64,000 nt of DNA from Linnemannia schmuckeri (GCA_029449235.1 JANATG010000018.1:930001-994000), one strand, 5' to 3'. Counted from the first letter of the stretch, positions 35,690-47,511 are shown. Notes: generated from the sequence alone by a model not told the origin. Translations and numbers: made by a program.

Positions 35690-36521
35690 ATGAGTTTCGG
35701 ACGTCCCCCAAGCTTCACCACCTTCTCGGCACCTCCTCCCGACCGCGGCAGTTTCCCTCTCGACCACGATGGTACTTGTTCCTTCTTGCACACACCCAAC
35801 TACACTCTCACACACACACTTCTGTCGTACACATCAAGTCCAATTGCTCCATCCTCAAGCAAATCATCAATCCAAAAGTAAAGCTTAAACCAACGTCCTC
35901 AATTTGCGTTCATTTTTATTTCTTGTAGGTGAGTGCACGGTGTTTATGAAGGAGTACCTGAACTGCCTCAAGGAGAACCAGAACAATAACGGCAAGTGCC
36001 GACACATCTCAAAGCAGTACCTCAGCTGTCGCATGGAGAAGTAAGTTTTTTCTTTGATTGTAGATCACGATCAAAACTGAACTCTATATCACGCTTTTAT
36101 TTCGATTTCATTTGTTCGGTCCTTATTGGCATGTTGCAGTGTGGAGGTGCTGCTTGACAGTGACAGTGATAGTGACAGGGGTGTGAGAGATGTGGGGGAT
36201 GAAATAGGAAAGGAATGTGAGAAGTAGAGAAGTGGAGAAGTTAGGAAGACAAGATGATGTGGAGAAAAGATAGGGTGTTGTTCCATAAAGTGAAATGACC
36301 TAGCTGTATTGAAATGATGTGTTACTAATCCACGATTATATTCATGTTTTCTCTCTAGGGGTCTCATGGGAAACGATGATTTCAAGAACCTGGGATTCCA
36401 TGACAACGATACCCCAAAGACTGCTGCTGGGACCGCAGAGACGACAAAGTCTTCGCCTACCAACGACGCGTCGACTACGAAGGAATCACCTTCCCAGGGG
36501 TCCTCGGCAAGGAAGAGCTGA
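35690..36521 (+). CDS. COX19: Cytochrome c oxidase assembly factor Cox19 (CHCH, twin CX9C)
   Basis: Cox19 is a small intermembrane-space and cytosolic protein needed for copper handling and complex IV assembly; it is imported through Mia40. Exons 35690..35771, 35929..36040 and 36359..36521 give 118 aa. The N-terminus MSFGRPPSFTTFSAPPPDRGSFPLDHDGEC is the family opening. The two CX9C motifs are visible: C in DGEC through C in LNC, and C in KCRH through C in LSC. GLMGNDDFKNLGF follows and then a Ser/Thr-rich tail. All four structural cysteines are intact. The length is slightly above the yeast protein (98 aa) because of the tail. Confidence 0.95.
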
Positions 36522-37895
36522 AGCTAATCTTTAAAACAGTTAATATAAAAAAGGAAAACCGTGCAAAGCATGAACAAGATAACAAAAAAAACATTGCATA
36601 CAATGAACTTACTAAACAACAGATAACAAAATAACAATAACTAAATCAAAAATGGCCTCTAGAGTATGCGGCTTACATTGAATAAACTACCAGAGTGCGC
36701 ACATATCAAAGGAACGTAGACGTGGGACGTTCATTTTTATTATTTGCAATTGGATACACAACTCAGAACACAAACTACAGGACGCAGGACACAAACACAA
36801 CGTGCTTCTAAAGGCAAAGACCAACGTAAAGAGGAAAAAATACGAAAAAGGAGAGATTAAGAAAGAGTCAGGGGGAGGAGGGGGATAAAGACAATCCTTT
36901 TTTGCGTCGTTTATGGCGAGTGGAAGATTTTATTTCGTCTCCCTCCACATTGCACAGCGATCGGTTTGTGAATCGTTATTTCACGTATGTTTCTGAATTT
37001 TCTTTCTCATGTTCCCGGTGGCGAAGAGAGAGTGAAAAAGGCGAGAATCGTCAAAGCACGATTTGGATAGAGGCAATGAGGAGGGTGGGATAGGTTTCGA
37101 TTATTATTCCATGGGTAAACGACGAGCGGACGCGAACACTGGAAAGTACAAATAGAGCAAAAAAGCAAAGGGTCAGATGAATAGGATTGGAGAAGGTTCG
37201 AGCCTTGAAGGGTAAATGTCGGCGAACGAACATGACAGGCAACACTCAGTTGATGTCGGACGGCAGAGTATCAAAAAGGAGACGCAGACATTGAAAAGGA
37301 AATGGTAAAGGCGAGAAAGTGATCGAAATCCATAAAAATGGAGAGGGAACAGTGTCACATTTTAAGAAACGCCACCAACAAATACAAGTTATTCTAACGA
37401 CGGCCCGCTTTTACCGACGTTTGGTTTAATCGCAGTTTCTTTTCCTTTTTTTGTTTTCTCTTTTCTCTTTTGCCGACAACACTCGCAATGGTGAACAACA
37501 TGCATCATAAAAAGGAAGGGGTGGGGAAAGGGAAAGGGATCGAAAAAAACATCTTGGTTTTAGGTCGAAGAGCAAATCTCCTTTGCCCCTCACTTTTGTA
37601 GCATGTTTTTTTTCAAATTTCACAAGGATGGCACGGTTTTTTTTATCGATTTTGTACCCTTGTTATACTATCCTTCGAAAAACTCTCTTATCCTCTCCTC
37701 TTTCTTTGTCCAACAGATTTTTTCCCGTTTGTTCAGTTAAACAAGTTGAAGTTACCCAAGAGATACGAGAATTCGAATAGAAGAAATTAGAGATGAACGA
37801 GAGCAGGGATTGGATGAGAGGAGGAAGGAGTTACTCACGCACCAGCCCTAGTGTTTTGTTGTTTTTTAGATCGCCACGGCATGCATGAATCGCGC

Positions 37896-37957
37896 TTTTT
37901 TTCTTGTTTTTCTTTTTTTTCTTGTTTTTTCTTTTTTTCTTGTTTTTTCTTTTTTTG
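37896..37957. repeat. T-rich tandem repeat
   Basis: Three to four imperfect copies of a 17-18-nt unit made of a T-run, CTTG, a T-run and C. It lies in the gene-free region. Confidence 0.8.
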
Positions 37958-39507
37958 TTATTCTGTATTTGCTCTCTTTTATTTTCGCGCATGAACAACA
38001 AAAAAACGAGCGAGATTCGAGTTTCTCTTTTACAAAGGAAGAGGCCCCCACGCGCTTCCGTCCACTCTCTCTCTCCTTCTTTTCATCCTTCAGTGACTTT
38101 GAGAGCAATGTATGTGTGTGTGTGTGAAAGAAAAGTAGAAAACAACAAAACAAACAAAACATAAATATCAAGACATCAGTCCTTACAAAACTGATAACTT
38201 GCATGAATCCAAGCAAACGGGAAAAAAGATTGAACGGAGTAGAAGTCGAAGGATGGGAGAAAAGTAAAGGAGATCGTTTTTTCACGATTTCTTTGTGTGA
38301 ATGAGCATTTCGGCAATGCTGGAAAAAGACGAAGAAGGCGGGGGAAGATAAAAAAAAAAAAATAGAAGGCAGCGTGCAAGAGAATCGAAGGGTGCTGGTT
38401 CTCCAGAGCTGAGCGGAGACAGCCATTAAAGACACGAATGATCACCATTCATGTTGTTTTTGGTTTGTTTTCCAATGGGGTCGGGAACACACAGGTGGGT
38501 CCTATTAGGTTCTTGAACTGCAGAGAGAGAAGAAAGACGAATGAAAAACGTAAATAAAATGGTCAAGCAAAGTTGCATGCAAGAGTGTCAACCATTGTTT
38601 TCACGTTTCAAAACATGTCCTTGCCCAAGAGTCGGCACATACAAGAAGCCAAGGTAGCTCTTCTACTCTTCTTCCCTCCTCCCTCCAGACTTTTGCACTC
38701 TCTCTTCTTTCCCTCCTTGACTTTTCACTTTGTGTTTTTGAGCAAAAACTTGGCACTGCCCTTATAAGTAGACTCGCTATTTTCTCATTTTTTTCGAACG
38801 CACTATTTCAGCTCCTCTTCAATTCGAACCCTTCCTTGCTACTACCCTTCTTCTATCCCCCTTCAACATATTATTCATTTCGCTTCGCGCTAAAGCCACC
38901 GTTTGATAGATAGCACTTCTAATCAAGCCAAAACAGCGGCTGGCACATGCGTCAATCCCCTAAGCTAAAAAGATATACACATACACAGTCAGGCGTAGCC
39001 TTACATTAGCTCTTAAACACCAACAAGTAAGAAGCATCCTTACTTGATTCACATGATCGCATATCCGCCGTCGCTGCCTTCTTTTACCAAACACATTCTC
39101 AAATCAATACTACGTCAGTCCCTCCTTGACATGTAATTCTTTGTGATACTTAAAATGAACACAGTCTGTTGGTTGCATCTATGGAGCAAGCACTGAAGCA
39201 GGGGAGTTCATTTTTCATTTGAACACAGCATGCGTTACTGCCCACCTGTCGATAATTGCAGTTTCCCATTTTTTTGTTCTCATCGTGCATGCCCTTTTTA
39301 CCCCTCCCCTGCCCTTTTTTTTTCTTTTTCTTTTCTTGTGCTCGTGTTCCCAATTGCAAAAAGATCGGCATCAGATGCTTCTTACGTTATCATGATCCTA
39401 CTTTTTCTAACCGATCTTCCCTTTCCCACAACCTTCGTTTCTTCTTCCCGAGTTGACTAAGCAGCAGCAGCACAGTGTCACAAATAACTTTCTTCTTGTC
39501 AACAACC

Positions 39508-39531
39508 TTTTTTTTTTTTTTTTTTTTTTTT
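39508..39531. repeat. Poly(T) tract, intergenic
   Basis: About 24 T on the plus strand, roughly 560 nt upstream of the predicted HMG-box start. Confidence 0.9.
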
Positions 39532-40095
39532 GCCGTCGCCACTCCGTCGCTTTCTTGTTCTTCGCCCTTTTTTTAGATTATCAGCCACCTCTCACCTCGT
39601 TGGCTGTGTTTCACCACCAAAAACACGAGCAAGTCGCGCACACTCAGGCAAACGATATTTCCCTTTTCACCGCTCTCTCTTCCGCAGAAAGAGGAGTACT
39701 CTATTTATCGACCGCAGGAGTCAACGGTTCGCAACCTAGAGGACAACAAATCATCCCCAAAATCTCTACGAAGAAAAGCGATAATGAAAACTCAGTGTAC
39801 CTGTCAAGGAGCGCTGGTAGGAAAAACAGGCTTTGGAATGAATATGAAACCCTTTCGCATCAATTGCAGGATTTTACAAAAGGAACCACCCACACACCGC
39901 ACCCAAAACATGAATATTCGATATAAGGAAATATCAGCAGGAGAAAGCATCTCTTCCATCCACACAACAGCCGCCCGCGAATTTATGCATGCATGAATAC
40001 ACCATCCAACCACCTCATTTAGCACGGCATGAGTGGCTGGAATAGGAGGAACGAGGTTGTTGCTCAGCCATGGATCTAACCACTACATCACCAAA

Positions 40096-40495
40096 ATGCA
40101 GTACAAGAAAAAAAAGAAAAAAAGGGCGTATGACCCACATGTTTCTACCGACAAGGTAGGATGATACGATTTCGTTGTTAACCTAAATTCCTCTCTCACC
40201 CGTATCCATTCCACCTCTCTATCTCTCATCGATCTGCCTAATGGTCCGCGCCCAACCCTAAAAACCAACGCTCAGGCCCTACTTGGAGAAGGCGACAATG
40301 CAGTAGGACAGCCCAATCTTCAAGAACAGACTTTGCAAAGTTGTATGTTTCACCCTATGCTTTCCCACACATTTTTTTTTTTTGGAAAGAAAGCAAGGCT
40401 TGAGAATGGTCGTAAATCAAACGTCAAATGTTTATTTCGCCCTCAGTGCTTACGCGTTCACCTTGCTGACTTCTCTGTCTCTCTTTGTGGCCCCT

Positions 40496-40526
<31 letters not shown>

Positions 40527-41461
40527 TCAACTGAATAGCGGCTTCAACTATCTTATTGACGCCTAGCAGTAGTAAGTTAAACAACCAGAGTATCCAAGAA
40601 ATGAAAGGAGAGGGGGGTATCGCAAAGGATGGGGTGTAAGGGAATAACGAGAAAGATCTTGTCTTATCCTTACAAGAGCTAGCAATTACAACGATGACAA
40701 CAAAAGAGAAAAAGGGCTTTGATCAAAGCGGCAAATAGGATCGACAACTTTTTTGCGCTCAATCAACAAATGGCCACAACACGTTTGCACTACCCGGTAG
40801 TTTAACACGATTTTTTGTTTTCTCCTCGGGATTCGCGTGCTTTGTTTACTCTTCGACCTATCCTACTTCTCCCACGCCTCATTTTTTAATCATCAGCTCG
40901 TCCTCACTTCTTAACCTACAATTTTACTCCGCAAGGTCGCGTTCCGGGTAAACATCCCTGGTCTAGCATATTTTTTTGCCGTATTTGACTAACCCCTTCC
41001 TTTCTTCTTAACCACCTCTGGTACTCTTGCCAGCTTCACTCTTAGACGACGACAACAACAACGCACCATCACTACAAAACCCTCCACAACCAACGTGCTG
41101 CCCAACATGCTGCACAGTCTGCTCCAACCCGGATAACTCAGACCCCTATAAACTCTACCACAAGCACTCTGTAACCCTCAACCGAGTGTTATTCAAATTC
41201 CTCAACTACTCTGCAACCCGTATCTCGCTAGAAATCGCCCAGGCCTGGAGCAACGAAACCGAGCAAGTCAAGCGTGAATACGAGATTCAGGCGCTTCGTG
41301 AGCGGGATGCGCTGGAACTCAAGACTTTTCCGGACTATCAATACACAAAATCTTCCTTGGCGTTCAACTCTGGTGGGACTACTGGTGAAGATGAGGGCGG
41401 CTTGTCGTTAGATCTGAAATCAATGTCATTGAGAAATGATGGGATATTGAAGAAAGATTGA
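40096..41461 (+). CDS. Putative MATA-type HMG-box DNA-binding protein with short exons
   Basis: A likely transcription factor. The last exon 41034..41461 is secure. It encodes an HMG-box-like domain (about residues 107-175) with LYHKHSVTLNRVLF, ISLEIAQAW (Trp142), NETEQVKREYE and the terminal PDYQY, the spacing of fungal mating-type/Sox HMG boxes. A cysteine cluster CCPTCCTVC immediately precedes the box. That exon must be entered in phase 1. A chain of small exons upstream satisfies this: 40096..40155, 40276..40342, 40539..40571, 40897..40947, all phase-compatible with GT-AG borders, giving 212 aa and a Lys-rich start (MQYKKKKKKRAYD). The upstream exons and the ATG are predictions. The usual NAFILYR opening of the box is degenerate (SDPYKLYHK), so family placement is probable, not certain. 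Confidence 0.6.
40503..40527. repeat. Poly(T) tract in predicted HMG-gene intron 2
   Basis: About 25 T in gene sense, ending roughly 11 nt before the predicted acceptor at 40538. Confidence 0.9.
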
Positions 41462-41887
41462 CCCTGGGACGACGCGTCTCCAGTAGCATCATTAGCGGCA
41501 TGGTAGACCATCTTACTGCCGGACCATCGACCACCACAAAAAATAATTATTGTTTTCAAAAAAAAGACGAGGGCGAGGACATGGAACAAGTAGTTGCAAG
41601 GGTCTCAACTTCCTTTTCCTTCCCTTCACTCCTTGGCAAACCTCCCCAATGTAAATTGTCTAGCGCAGAATCAAGATGCATTTCCTCTTTGCCCATATCC
41701 ACACACACGCACACAACTGTCACAGCCTTTGTGTTCCCGTAGTTCTAGCTGACCCGCACATAGCAATTCCCCTTCCAAGTCTCTGCCAATTGCAGTCTTG
41801 GGCAATAACATATTACATTTCAGTTTGTTTCCAAGCAATATGTTTTTATCCAAGACATGCCAATTTTTCTTATGCAAGCAAAATAGC

Positions 41888-44490
41888 CTACTGCTGCGAT
41901 TCCAAACTCGGGAAAGGATCCTTCTGACTGAGCACAAGCACCTTCTTCTCGTGTGAAAGATATCCTCGAATGTAGCCCTATTTAATATACAAAGACAAAA
42001 GAAAATCAATATAAAACAAATTGATAGGTAAAAGAATAGGAAAACGTGGATTCAGCCTTCATGATAAGTCGCGAAAATATTGAATGTCAGATAAATGTAC
42101 CTTGTAGATCATGTTGGCGAGCATGCATTCGACTTCTTCTTCATCAACATGGACGCCTACAAAGGCTAACGCTTTCTGGAACTGATCAATGTTCAACTTG
42201 TTCGACTTGTCCGTCAATGTGAACCTAGAGGAACAATTAGAGGCGGAGTGAGTAGGAGGTTCTAATGCGTAAAAAAACACGCATTTACAAAAAAAAAACA
42301 AAATGAAATACTCACACTTTCTTGAAGAGGACGCGAACAGCAACACCTCGAGACCGCTCAACAGTCAGATAGGTACCCAGTCCAATCAACCGGCTTCCGC
42401 CAATCGACAAGGTCTCATCAAACAACTGCACATTTCCAGTCTTGATCGCCAGGGCCAAGGGGCGGTACAGTGCTGAAAGCTCTGGAAATTCCTCGAGGAG
42501 GCGGGACGAAGGGAGTGATCCATGCAACAGGCGAGTCGGGATCAAGTAGTGGAGGACCAAGCGTCGGTTGTGGTGAAATTTCGGGGGGATGTGATCAAAC
42601 GCAAACTGCAGATCTGTTTCCGCCTTCATTTTTTTTTTGCATAAAAACCCAAAAAAAAAAAAAAAAAAAAAAAAAATGCAAGTGGCGATGAAAACAAAAA
42701 CGTGATGGAAGAAGAATTATCAGCAAACATTTACGCCTAGTACAACGCATAATTTTCTTTCACTCTCATTTTCATCTTCGCCCTCTTCCACTCTTTACCC
42801 GTCTCGCCTCCCGTGTCCTTCACCCTTTATCCGTTATTCCTTCACAAATGCTCTCGTGGCGAGTACACCTCACTCAATGTCTCCTTGTATTCAAAACCTT
42901 TACCTTTTTAAAGTCATCGTTAAAGAAGGAAAGGACTCCAGTGTAGTAGCGGATCGTGACCTGATGCGCCATCGGGAATTGCTCCAGTTCCGGCAAATCG
43001 GCCGCTTTCACGGCACGAAGAATATTCTTGCACAAATTATGCGACTTCAGCTATCATTTTAACAAGGCGTCAATTGTGTTGCCCGGTTAGCAACATAGCA
43101 TAGCAGCATCGTTTTCCCGTCACTAGTCATACGTATTAGCAATTTTTCACAACTAAAAATCTCCCGCACCTTGAAGTAGGTCCTGAACAAGATTCCGATG
43201 ATGTTGTATGTTCCCCACTTGCGCGAAATATGTAATGGCGCTCTAATTCATGTTGTTATCGAGAAACAGGAAATAATATGAGTTGGCGGGAGGCTGTCGT
43301 TTAACTGTGTATGGCGGCGTTCTGATGACATTTTTTTTTCACTCCTTGCCCGCCTTTCTAATGGTCCTGTACCTATCTGTGATGCAAATACTGAATGCCT
43401 TGTTAATCACTCTCGCACAGTCCTCCAGTTTTGATGGCTTCTCGCCTCTCCGTTCCAGTTGCTTGTCAGCCTAAAAAAATGTATTTTTGATACAACAAAG
43501 TCGCGTTCACTTGTCAGTCACGTAGCAGTGTTGATTCAGGTATATCCGTCTCTATAGTCCATAGTGAGTCGCGTTCAACTCTCAGGCAACATACTTGGAC
43601 AGCCAGACGTCCAAGGTCGGCATTGAGGATGTACAAGATCTCTAAAGGCCAGTTGGTCATATTAGGGAACTCTCGCAAGAAGATTCTAATAGCGAAAAAA
43701 GTGACACGACAAAAGTAAGGACATATGCGATAAATCAAGTCTTGGAAGTCCAGGTTGCCTTTCTGTTATATCTCGCTTCTCTCTTCATTCTTGAGTCCAT
43801 ACAAGATATCCAGGATGTAATTAAATCGAAACAAACGACACATACGTAACAGCCATGTTTTGGTCTCCATAGGCAGATACAAAGTCGACGGCCTCGACTC
43901 CCTTGCAAGCCATAATGTGGTGGAACACAATTTCGTTCCATGGCGATTGAAGTCTGGCGCGGCATGTCTCCTCGATCTCTCTGACCTATATATCAGATCC
44001 AGGTAACCAATACATGTTAGTATCCCCGATATTGAGTTTCTCGCGGAACACTATCCAAAGTCATGCATGTATCCTCTTTGCATCCTTGTTTCTTGTTGGC
44101 AAAGTCCTTACGTTTTCCTTGGTCTCCATAAGAAGCTTTTCAGAGTGTTTTGAGAAGACCTGAAGGAATGCGGCGACCTTTTGGGCATGCTCGTGGTTGA
44201 TGCCCTGATTCACCTGACCGAGGTACATTGGAAGAATCATCGTGCAGACAGTGAAATGGCTCGTCGGTTTGGCTGTTGGCTGAGTTGTGTTTCCGTCTGC
44301 GGTCGGTTGAGGTTGAGTCCTTGTTGATCCTAATGCAACAATTCTTGTGAGGTGACAGACGTGAAGAAAACAAAGGGAAAGGAAAAAGAAACGATCGCGA
44401 ATCGCCTTCAAAGAAAGGTAATAGTCACGTGCAAGGTTGCCTTTGAGCCTCACTTCTATCGATTTTCGGGTTCGCGTGTAACTGTCGCAT
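41888..44490 (-). CDS. PCI-domain protein of the PCID2/Csn12 (Thp1) family
   Basis: Members act in the TREX-2 mRNA-export complex (PCID2/Thp1) or are named COP9 subunit 12. The best-supported exons are 44329..44112, 43985..43846, 43685..43595, 43470..43373, 43242..43170, 43050..42904, 42623..42316, 42224..42101 and 41977..41888. A possible 37-nt first exon is 44490..44454. All phases agree, giving about 441 aa. Order of blocks matches human PCID2: MYLGQVNQGI, ADKQLERRGEKPSKLEDC, ISRKWGTYNIIGILFRTYFKV, NLCKNILRAVKAADLP, VTIRYYTGVLSFFNDDFKKAE, and the winged-helix part VLFKKVFTLTDKSN ending SQKDPFPSL. It is the most intron-rich gene in the window. The first exon is uncertain; Met codons in exon 2 (MILPMYLGQ) are an alternative start. 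Confidence 0.88.
42651..42676. repeat. Poly(A) tract, poly(T) in gene sense, in PCID2-like intron
   Basis: About 26 A on the plus strand, read as T in gene sense, about 27 nt upstream of the acceptor at 42624. A short opposite run of T lies between it and the acceptor. Confidence 0.9.
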
Positions 44491-45020
44491 AGACCAGGTG
44501 TCCACTCTTGTTGGTCCCCGATACACTATAGCAGCACACTGCCAGTCCAATGGCGACAGTATTTGTACCTAGACAGAGAGAGGCACACGCACCTTCCTTG
44601 CGTCCCCTTGCTCGCCTAGCTTGCTTCCTTTCTCATACGTTTTTCTCTTCTTTGCCCTTGTGCTGAGCTAGAGCTGAGCTAGAGCTGACGCTCGTGGATT
44701 AACAGTCACTCCCACTGCAAATGACTTTGCCAAGCCTGACCCCATTCAGTCAGCTTACGCTTCTTCCTTCTCCACACACACACATTCTTTCGCTCACACA
44801 CCCTTGCGAAGCCGAGTTCAACCCACTTACAGGTTCTGCCCTTGCTTCCACTCCCTTCCACTCCTAGACTTAAAACAACCCATCCAATCCCTTCCTTCCT
44901 TCACTCCTTCTCGCCTTTTTCTTCTTTATCTTCTTTTTTCAGTCTTACCAACTTTTGACGACTTTTTTTTCTTTCCTGACAACAGACACAACTCCCAGTT
45001 CTTTATCGAAAAAAATAATC

Positions 45021-46471
45021 ATGGTGCACCCAGGAATCATCGCAGCTAGCGTTCTTGGTGTCGTGGTCACCGGCGTAGTTATCTATACCATCCTCAAGGA
45101 CGAGATCACCGACATGCTCACCTCCTTTGAGAAACAGAATCCTATCGGCGCAGGCGGTGGCGGTAGTCAACGGGAGCGAGGAGGCGGGAAGAGCGAAAAC
45201 GACGACGACTTTTATCGTGACCAGTCATCGTCGTCTTCGTCTTCCATGTACAACCATCATTTTCTTGATTTCGAATTGCGACAACGTCGAACGAGGTCTA
45301 ATGGCAACAACCACGACGACGAGGAGGAAGAAAAGGACTTCGATGTAAGTTTTGTTGTTTTCATATTTGAATTTTTTTTCCTTTAACCCTTTTTTTCCCT
45401 TTCCCTTTCCCTTTCCCTTTCCCTTTCCCTTTCCCTTTCTGTTATGCGTTCGGGAGAGAAGGAAGGGGACAGAGTAAGGGTAGTCATCCACCGGGTTTTG
45501 TAGTTTGGCTATACACATACACATACATTCGACATAGGAGAGAGGGGTGTGGACATTGCAGGCTGCTGCATAATATACAGAGTAACTAGTGCGACCGGAC
45601 CTTGTGACTACTGCAGATATTAGGAACGCCAAGGCAAGGATGCGAACGAACAAGAAAAGCGGAAAACAACCAACAGCCAGGAAAGGCTTTAACAATAACA
45701 GTGACATCAGGAAGAGGAGGAGCGCCGGCAGTGATTGGACTTACTATATTTTCTACTACTTGTTCACTACTATCCACCCTTTATTCCAATTGTTTGTCTC
45801 GACTTTTTTTTGTTTCCCCAGTACTTTGTGTTTTTTGGGCCTCTCCATGGCATGTCAAAGAGTTCCAATATTCTGCGCATTAGGATTTCTTTGTCTCTTC
45901 TTTTTTGGGTGCACGAGAGCTGGATAACCATACACAGAGCGACAGAGCAAGTGCACCAACAACGTAAGAGCAACAAGAGAAATAGGCAAAGCGAACTGAT
46001 TGACTGTCAAAATGACACATTGAGCCACGATTGGGCTTGGCTTCATCCTCACATAATATATCGACGCCATTGGTGTGTGTGTCAAGTGAGAGGGAGCTGT
46101 GTGTGCGAGTGTGTCCCAAATGAGCGTATGTGCGACTTGGCTTGGGCGCTAGAAAATTTGTGCGACCCTTTTTAGACCCTTTTGAAAGACAAACAAAGCA
46201 CGCAGGAATCAAAAGAGAAAGTTTTTTTTCCTTCGATGACCACTTGAGTGGAGACAAAAAAGGGGTGCCGATGTGAGAAAAGGAAGTTCAACGAGAGTAC
46301 AGAAAAAATAATGGGGAGGCTTCTTTTCTGTTGTTTATATAACTGACCAATGTCAATACGCAGTAGCAGACGACTTTGCCCAAAAGCATTCAACCAACCC
46401 CATGGGTTCACTCGAACAAGTAACTTTATTTCAAAACGCTCGCGCACACTCTTGCTAATATACATTTGGTG

Positions 46472-46514
<43 letters not shown>

Positions 46515-47285
46515 CATTTTGATTAGTATGATGTGATGACAGAACGATTCCGGCGGATCAACGAGACCGAGCGCACGATTGCAGCCAACGAAGCCCGGCT
46601 TGCAGACATGGAACGGTCCATGAAGGAACGCGAGGAGGCCTTGCAGGAGTCGATCCGCCAACGGGAGGCACGTATGGAACAGGCAATGCGCGAGGCCGAG
46701 GAACAGTTTGCGAGACAAGATCAGGAACGCTCCGCTATCTTGAACCATCATCATCTTCAGCAACAGCAACAGTCTCTGTCTGCAGAGTTGTACCAGAACC
46801 CTTTTGCCTCCAGCCATGAACGGCTGATTCGCACCACCGATAATGTTAACGACCTTCATCAACAGACCACTACACCACCACCCGCTAACAACAACAACAC
46901 TACCGCTACTGTCGCTGCTTCTGCTGCTGCATTGCCTATTGTCGCCGCCGTCGGTGCTACCGCTGCTGCTGCTTCTTCTGAGGTCGACCCCCGTCCCGCC
47001 AACGCGATCCTTCGTCATGATCTGAGCAGCAACCACCAGTTAAACGTCAATCCCTTCGAGGACCCCTCCAGCCTTCTCGAGAACGCCTCATCCTCTTCCC
47101 CTTCCTCATCTCGTCGATCTTCCATCCACGGCGCAGACGAGGACCACCACCTCTTTGCAGATGCAGACGACCGTTCTGTCACAATTGACCGCGATAGCGA
47201 GGACGAGGAGGAGCTGGACTGGACCGAGGCCGAGATTGGAAGCATTGGATCCAACGATTCTGAAGAATCCTGGGCCTCTCCTTAA
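45021..47285 (+). CDS. Unrecognised membrane-anchored coiled-coil protein with two NPF motifs
   Basis: I do not recognise this family. Exons 45021..45344 and 46527..47285 join in phase 0 across a 1182-nt intron, giving 360 aa. Residues 4-25 (PGIIAASVLGVVVTGVVIYTIL) form one hydrophobic segment, a probable N-terminal membrane anchor. A Gly/Ser/Asp-rich linker follows. Residues about 112-175 are a highly charged helix (RINETERTIAANEARL, MEEALQESI-like heptads), likely coiled coil. Then come poly-Q, poly-Ala/Asn stretches, and a very acidic C-terminus ending EESWASP. Two Asn-Pro-Phe tripeptides (residues 199 and 283) resemble ligands of EH-domain endocytic proteins. The exon junction is supported by perfect splice signals and frame; function is unknown. 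It is head-to-head with the PCID2-like gene. Confidence 0.7.
45397..45438. repeat. (CCCTTT)7 microsatellite in the long intron
   Basis: Seven perfect hexamer units about 50 nt after the splice donor at 45345. It is not the canonical fungal telomere unit. Confidence 0.92.
46473..46514. repeat. Poly(T) tract of about 42 nt before a splice acceptor
   Basis: The longest homopolymer in the window. It is T in gene sense and ends 12 nt before the acceptor at 46526, exactly in the polypyrimidine-tract position. Confidence 0.93.
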
Positions 47286-47478
47286 CTCATTTTGGGATGA
47301 TTGTGCCACCGGACTGACTGGAGTAACTTTCATGAACTTTTTTTTTTCTTTTTATGACCCTTCTCATTTGCTGTTTGATGTACGTTTTTCTTTTGAATAA
47401 ACACCTACAGACTCTCTGTTCAAAGTGGACAATTGTGTGCTCTTACGAAATCCTACACTAGAGCCGAATATGCGCTTT

Positions 47479-47511
<33 letters not shown>

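Larger units (their letters stand above)
36522..40095. other. 3.6-kb gene-poor intergenic region
   Basis: No segment reads as a conserved protein on either strand. The left half contains purine/pyrimidine-biased DNA and a T-rich tandem repeat at about 37896-37957. A poly(T) run lies at 39508..39531. The right part is rich in short CT stretches and could be a long leader of the HMG-box gene; a possible tiny first exon near 38613 (ATG ... AAG/GTAGCT) is not provable. A minus-strand frame at 37866..38435 is a low-complexity Lys/Arg/Thr artefact of the T-rich repeat. Confidence 0.5.

Noticed and set aside
37185..37215. TTCGAG context resembling a tRNA T-loop
   Set aside because: The stem has only about four pairs, and no matching D-arm, anticodon arm or acceptor stem is found around it.
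37866..38435. 189-aa minus-strand frame with Lys/Arg/Thr repeats
   Set aside because: Produced by a T-rich tandem repeat and homopolymers; no conserved motif and no plausible splice structure.
41458..41742. 94-aa frame immediately after the HMG-box stop
   Set aside because: Does not start with ATG, has no domain, and lies in the 3' flank of two convergent genes.
45397..45438. CCCTTT repeat as an internal telomere or telomeric remnant
   Set aside because: The usual fungal telomere unit is CCCTAA/TTAGGG; this is a plain hexamer microsatellite inside an intron.
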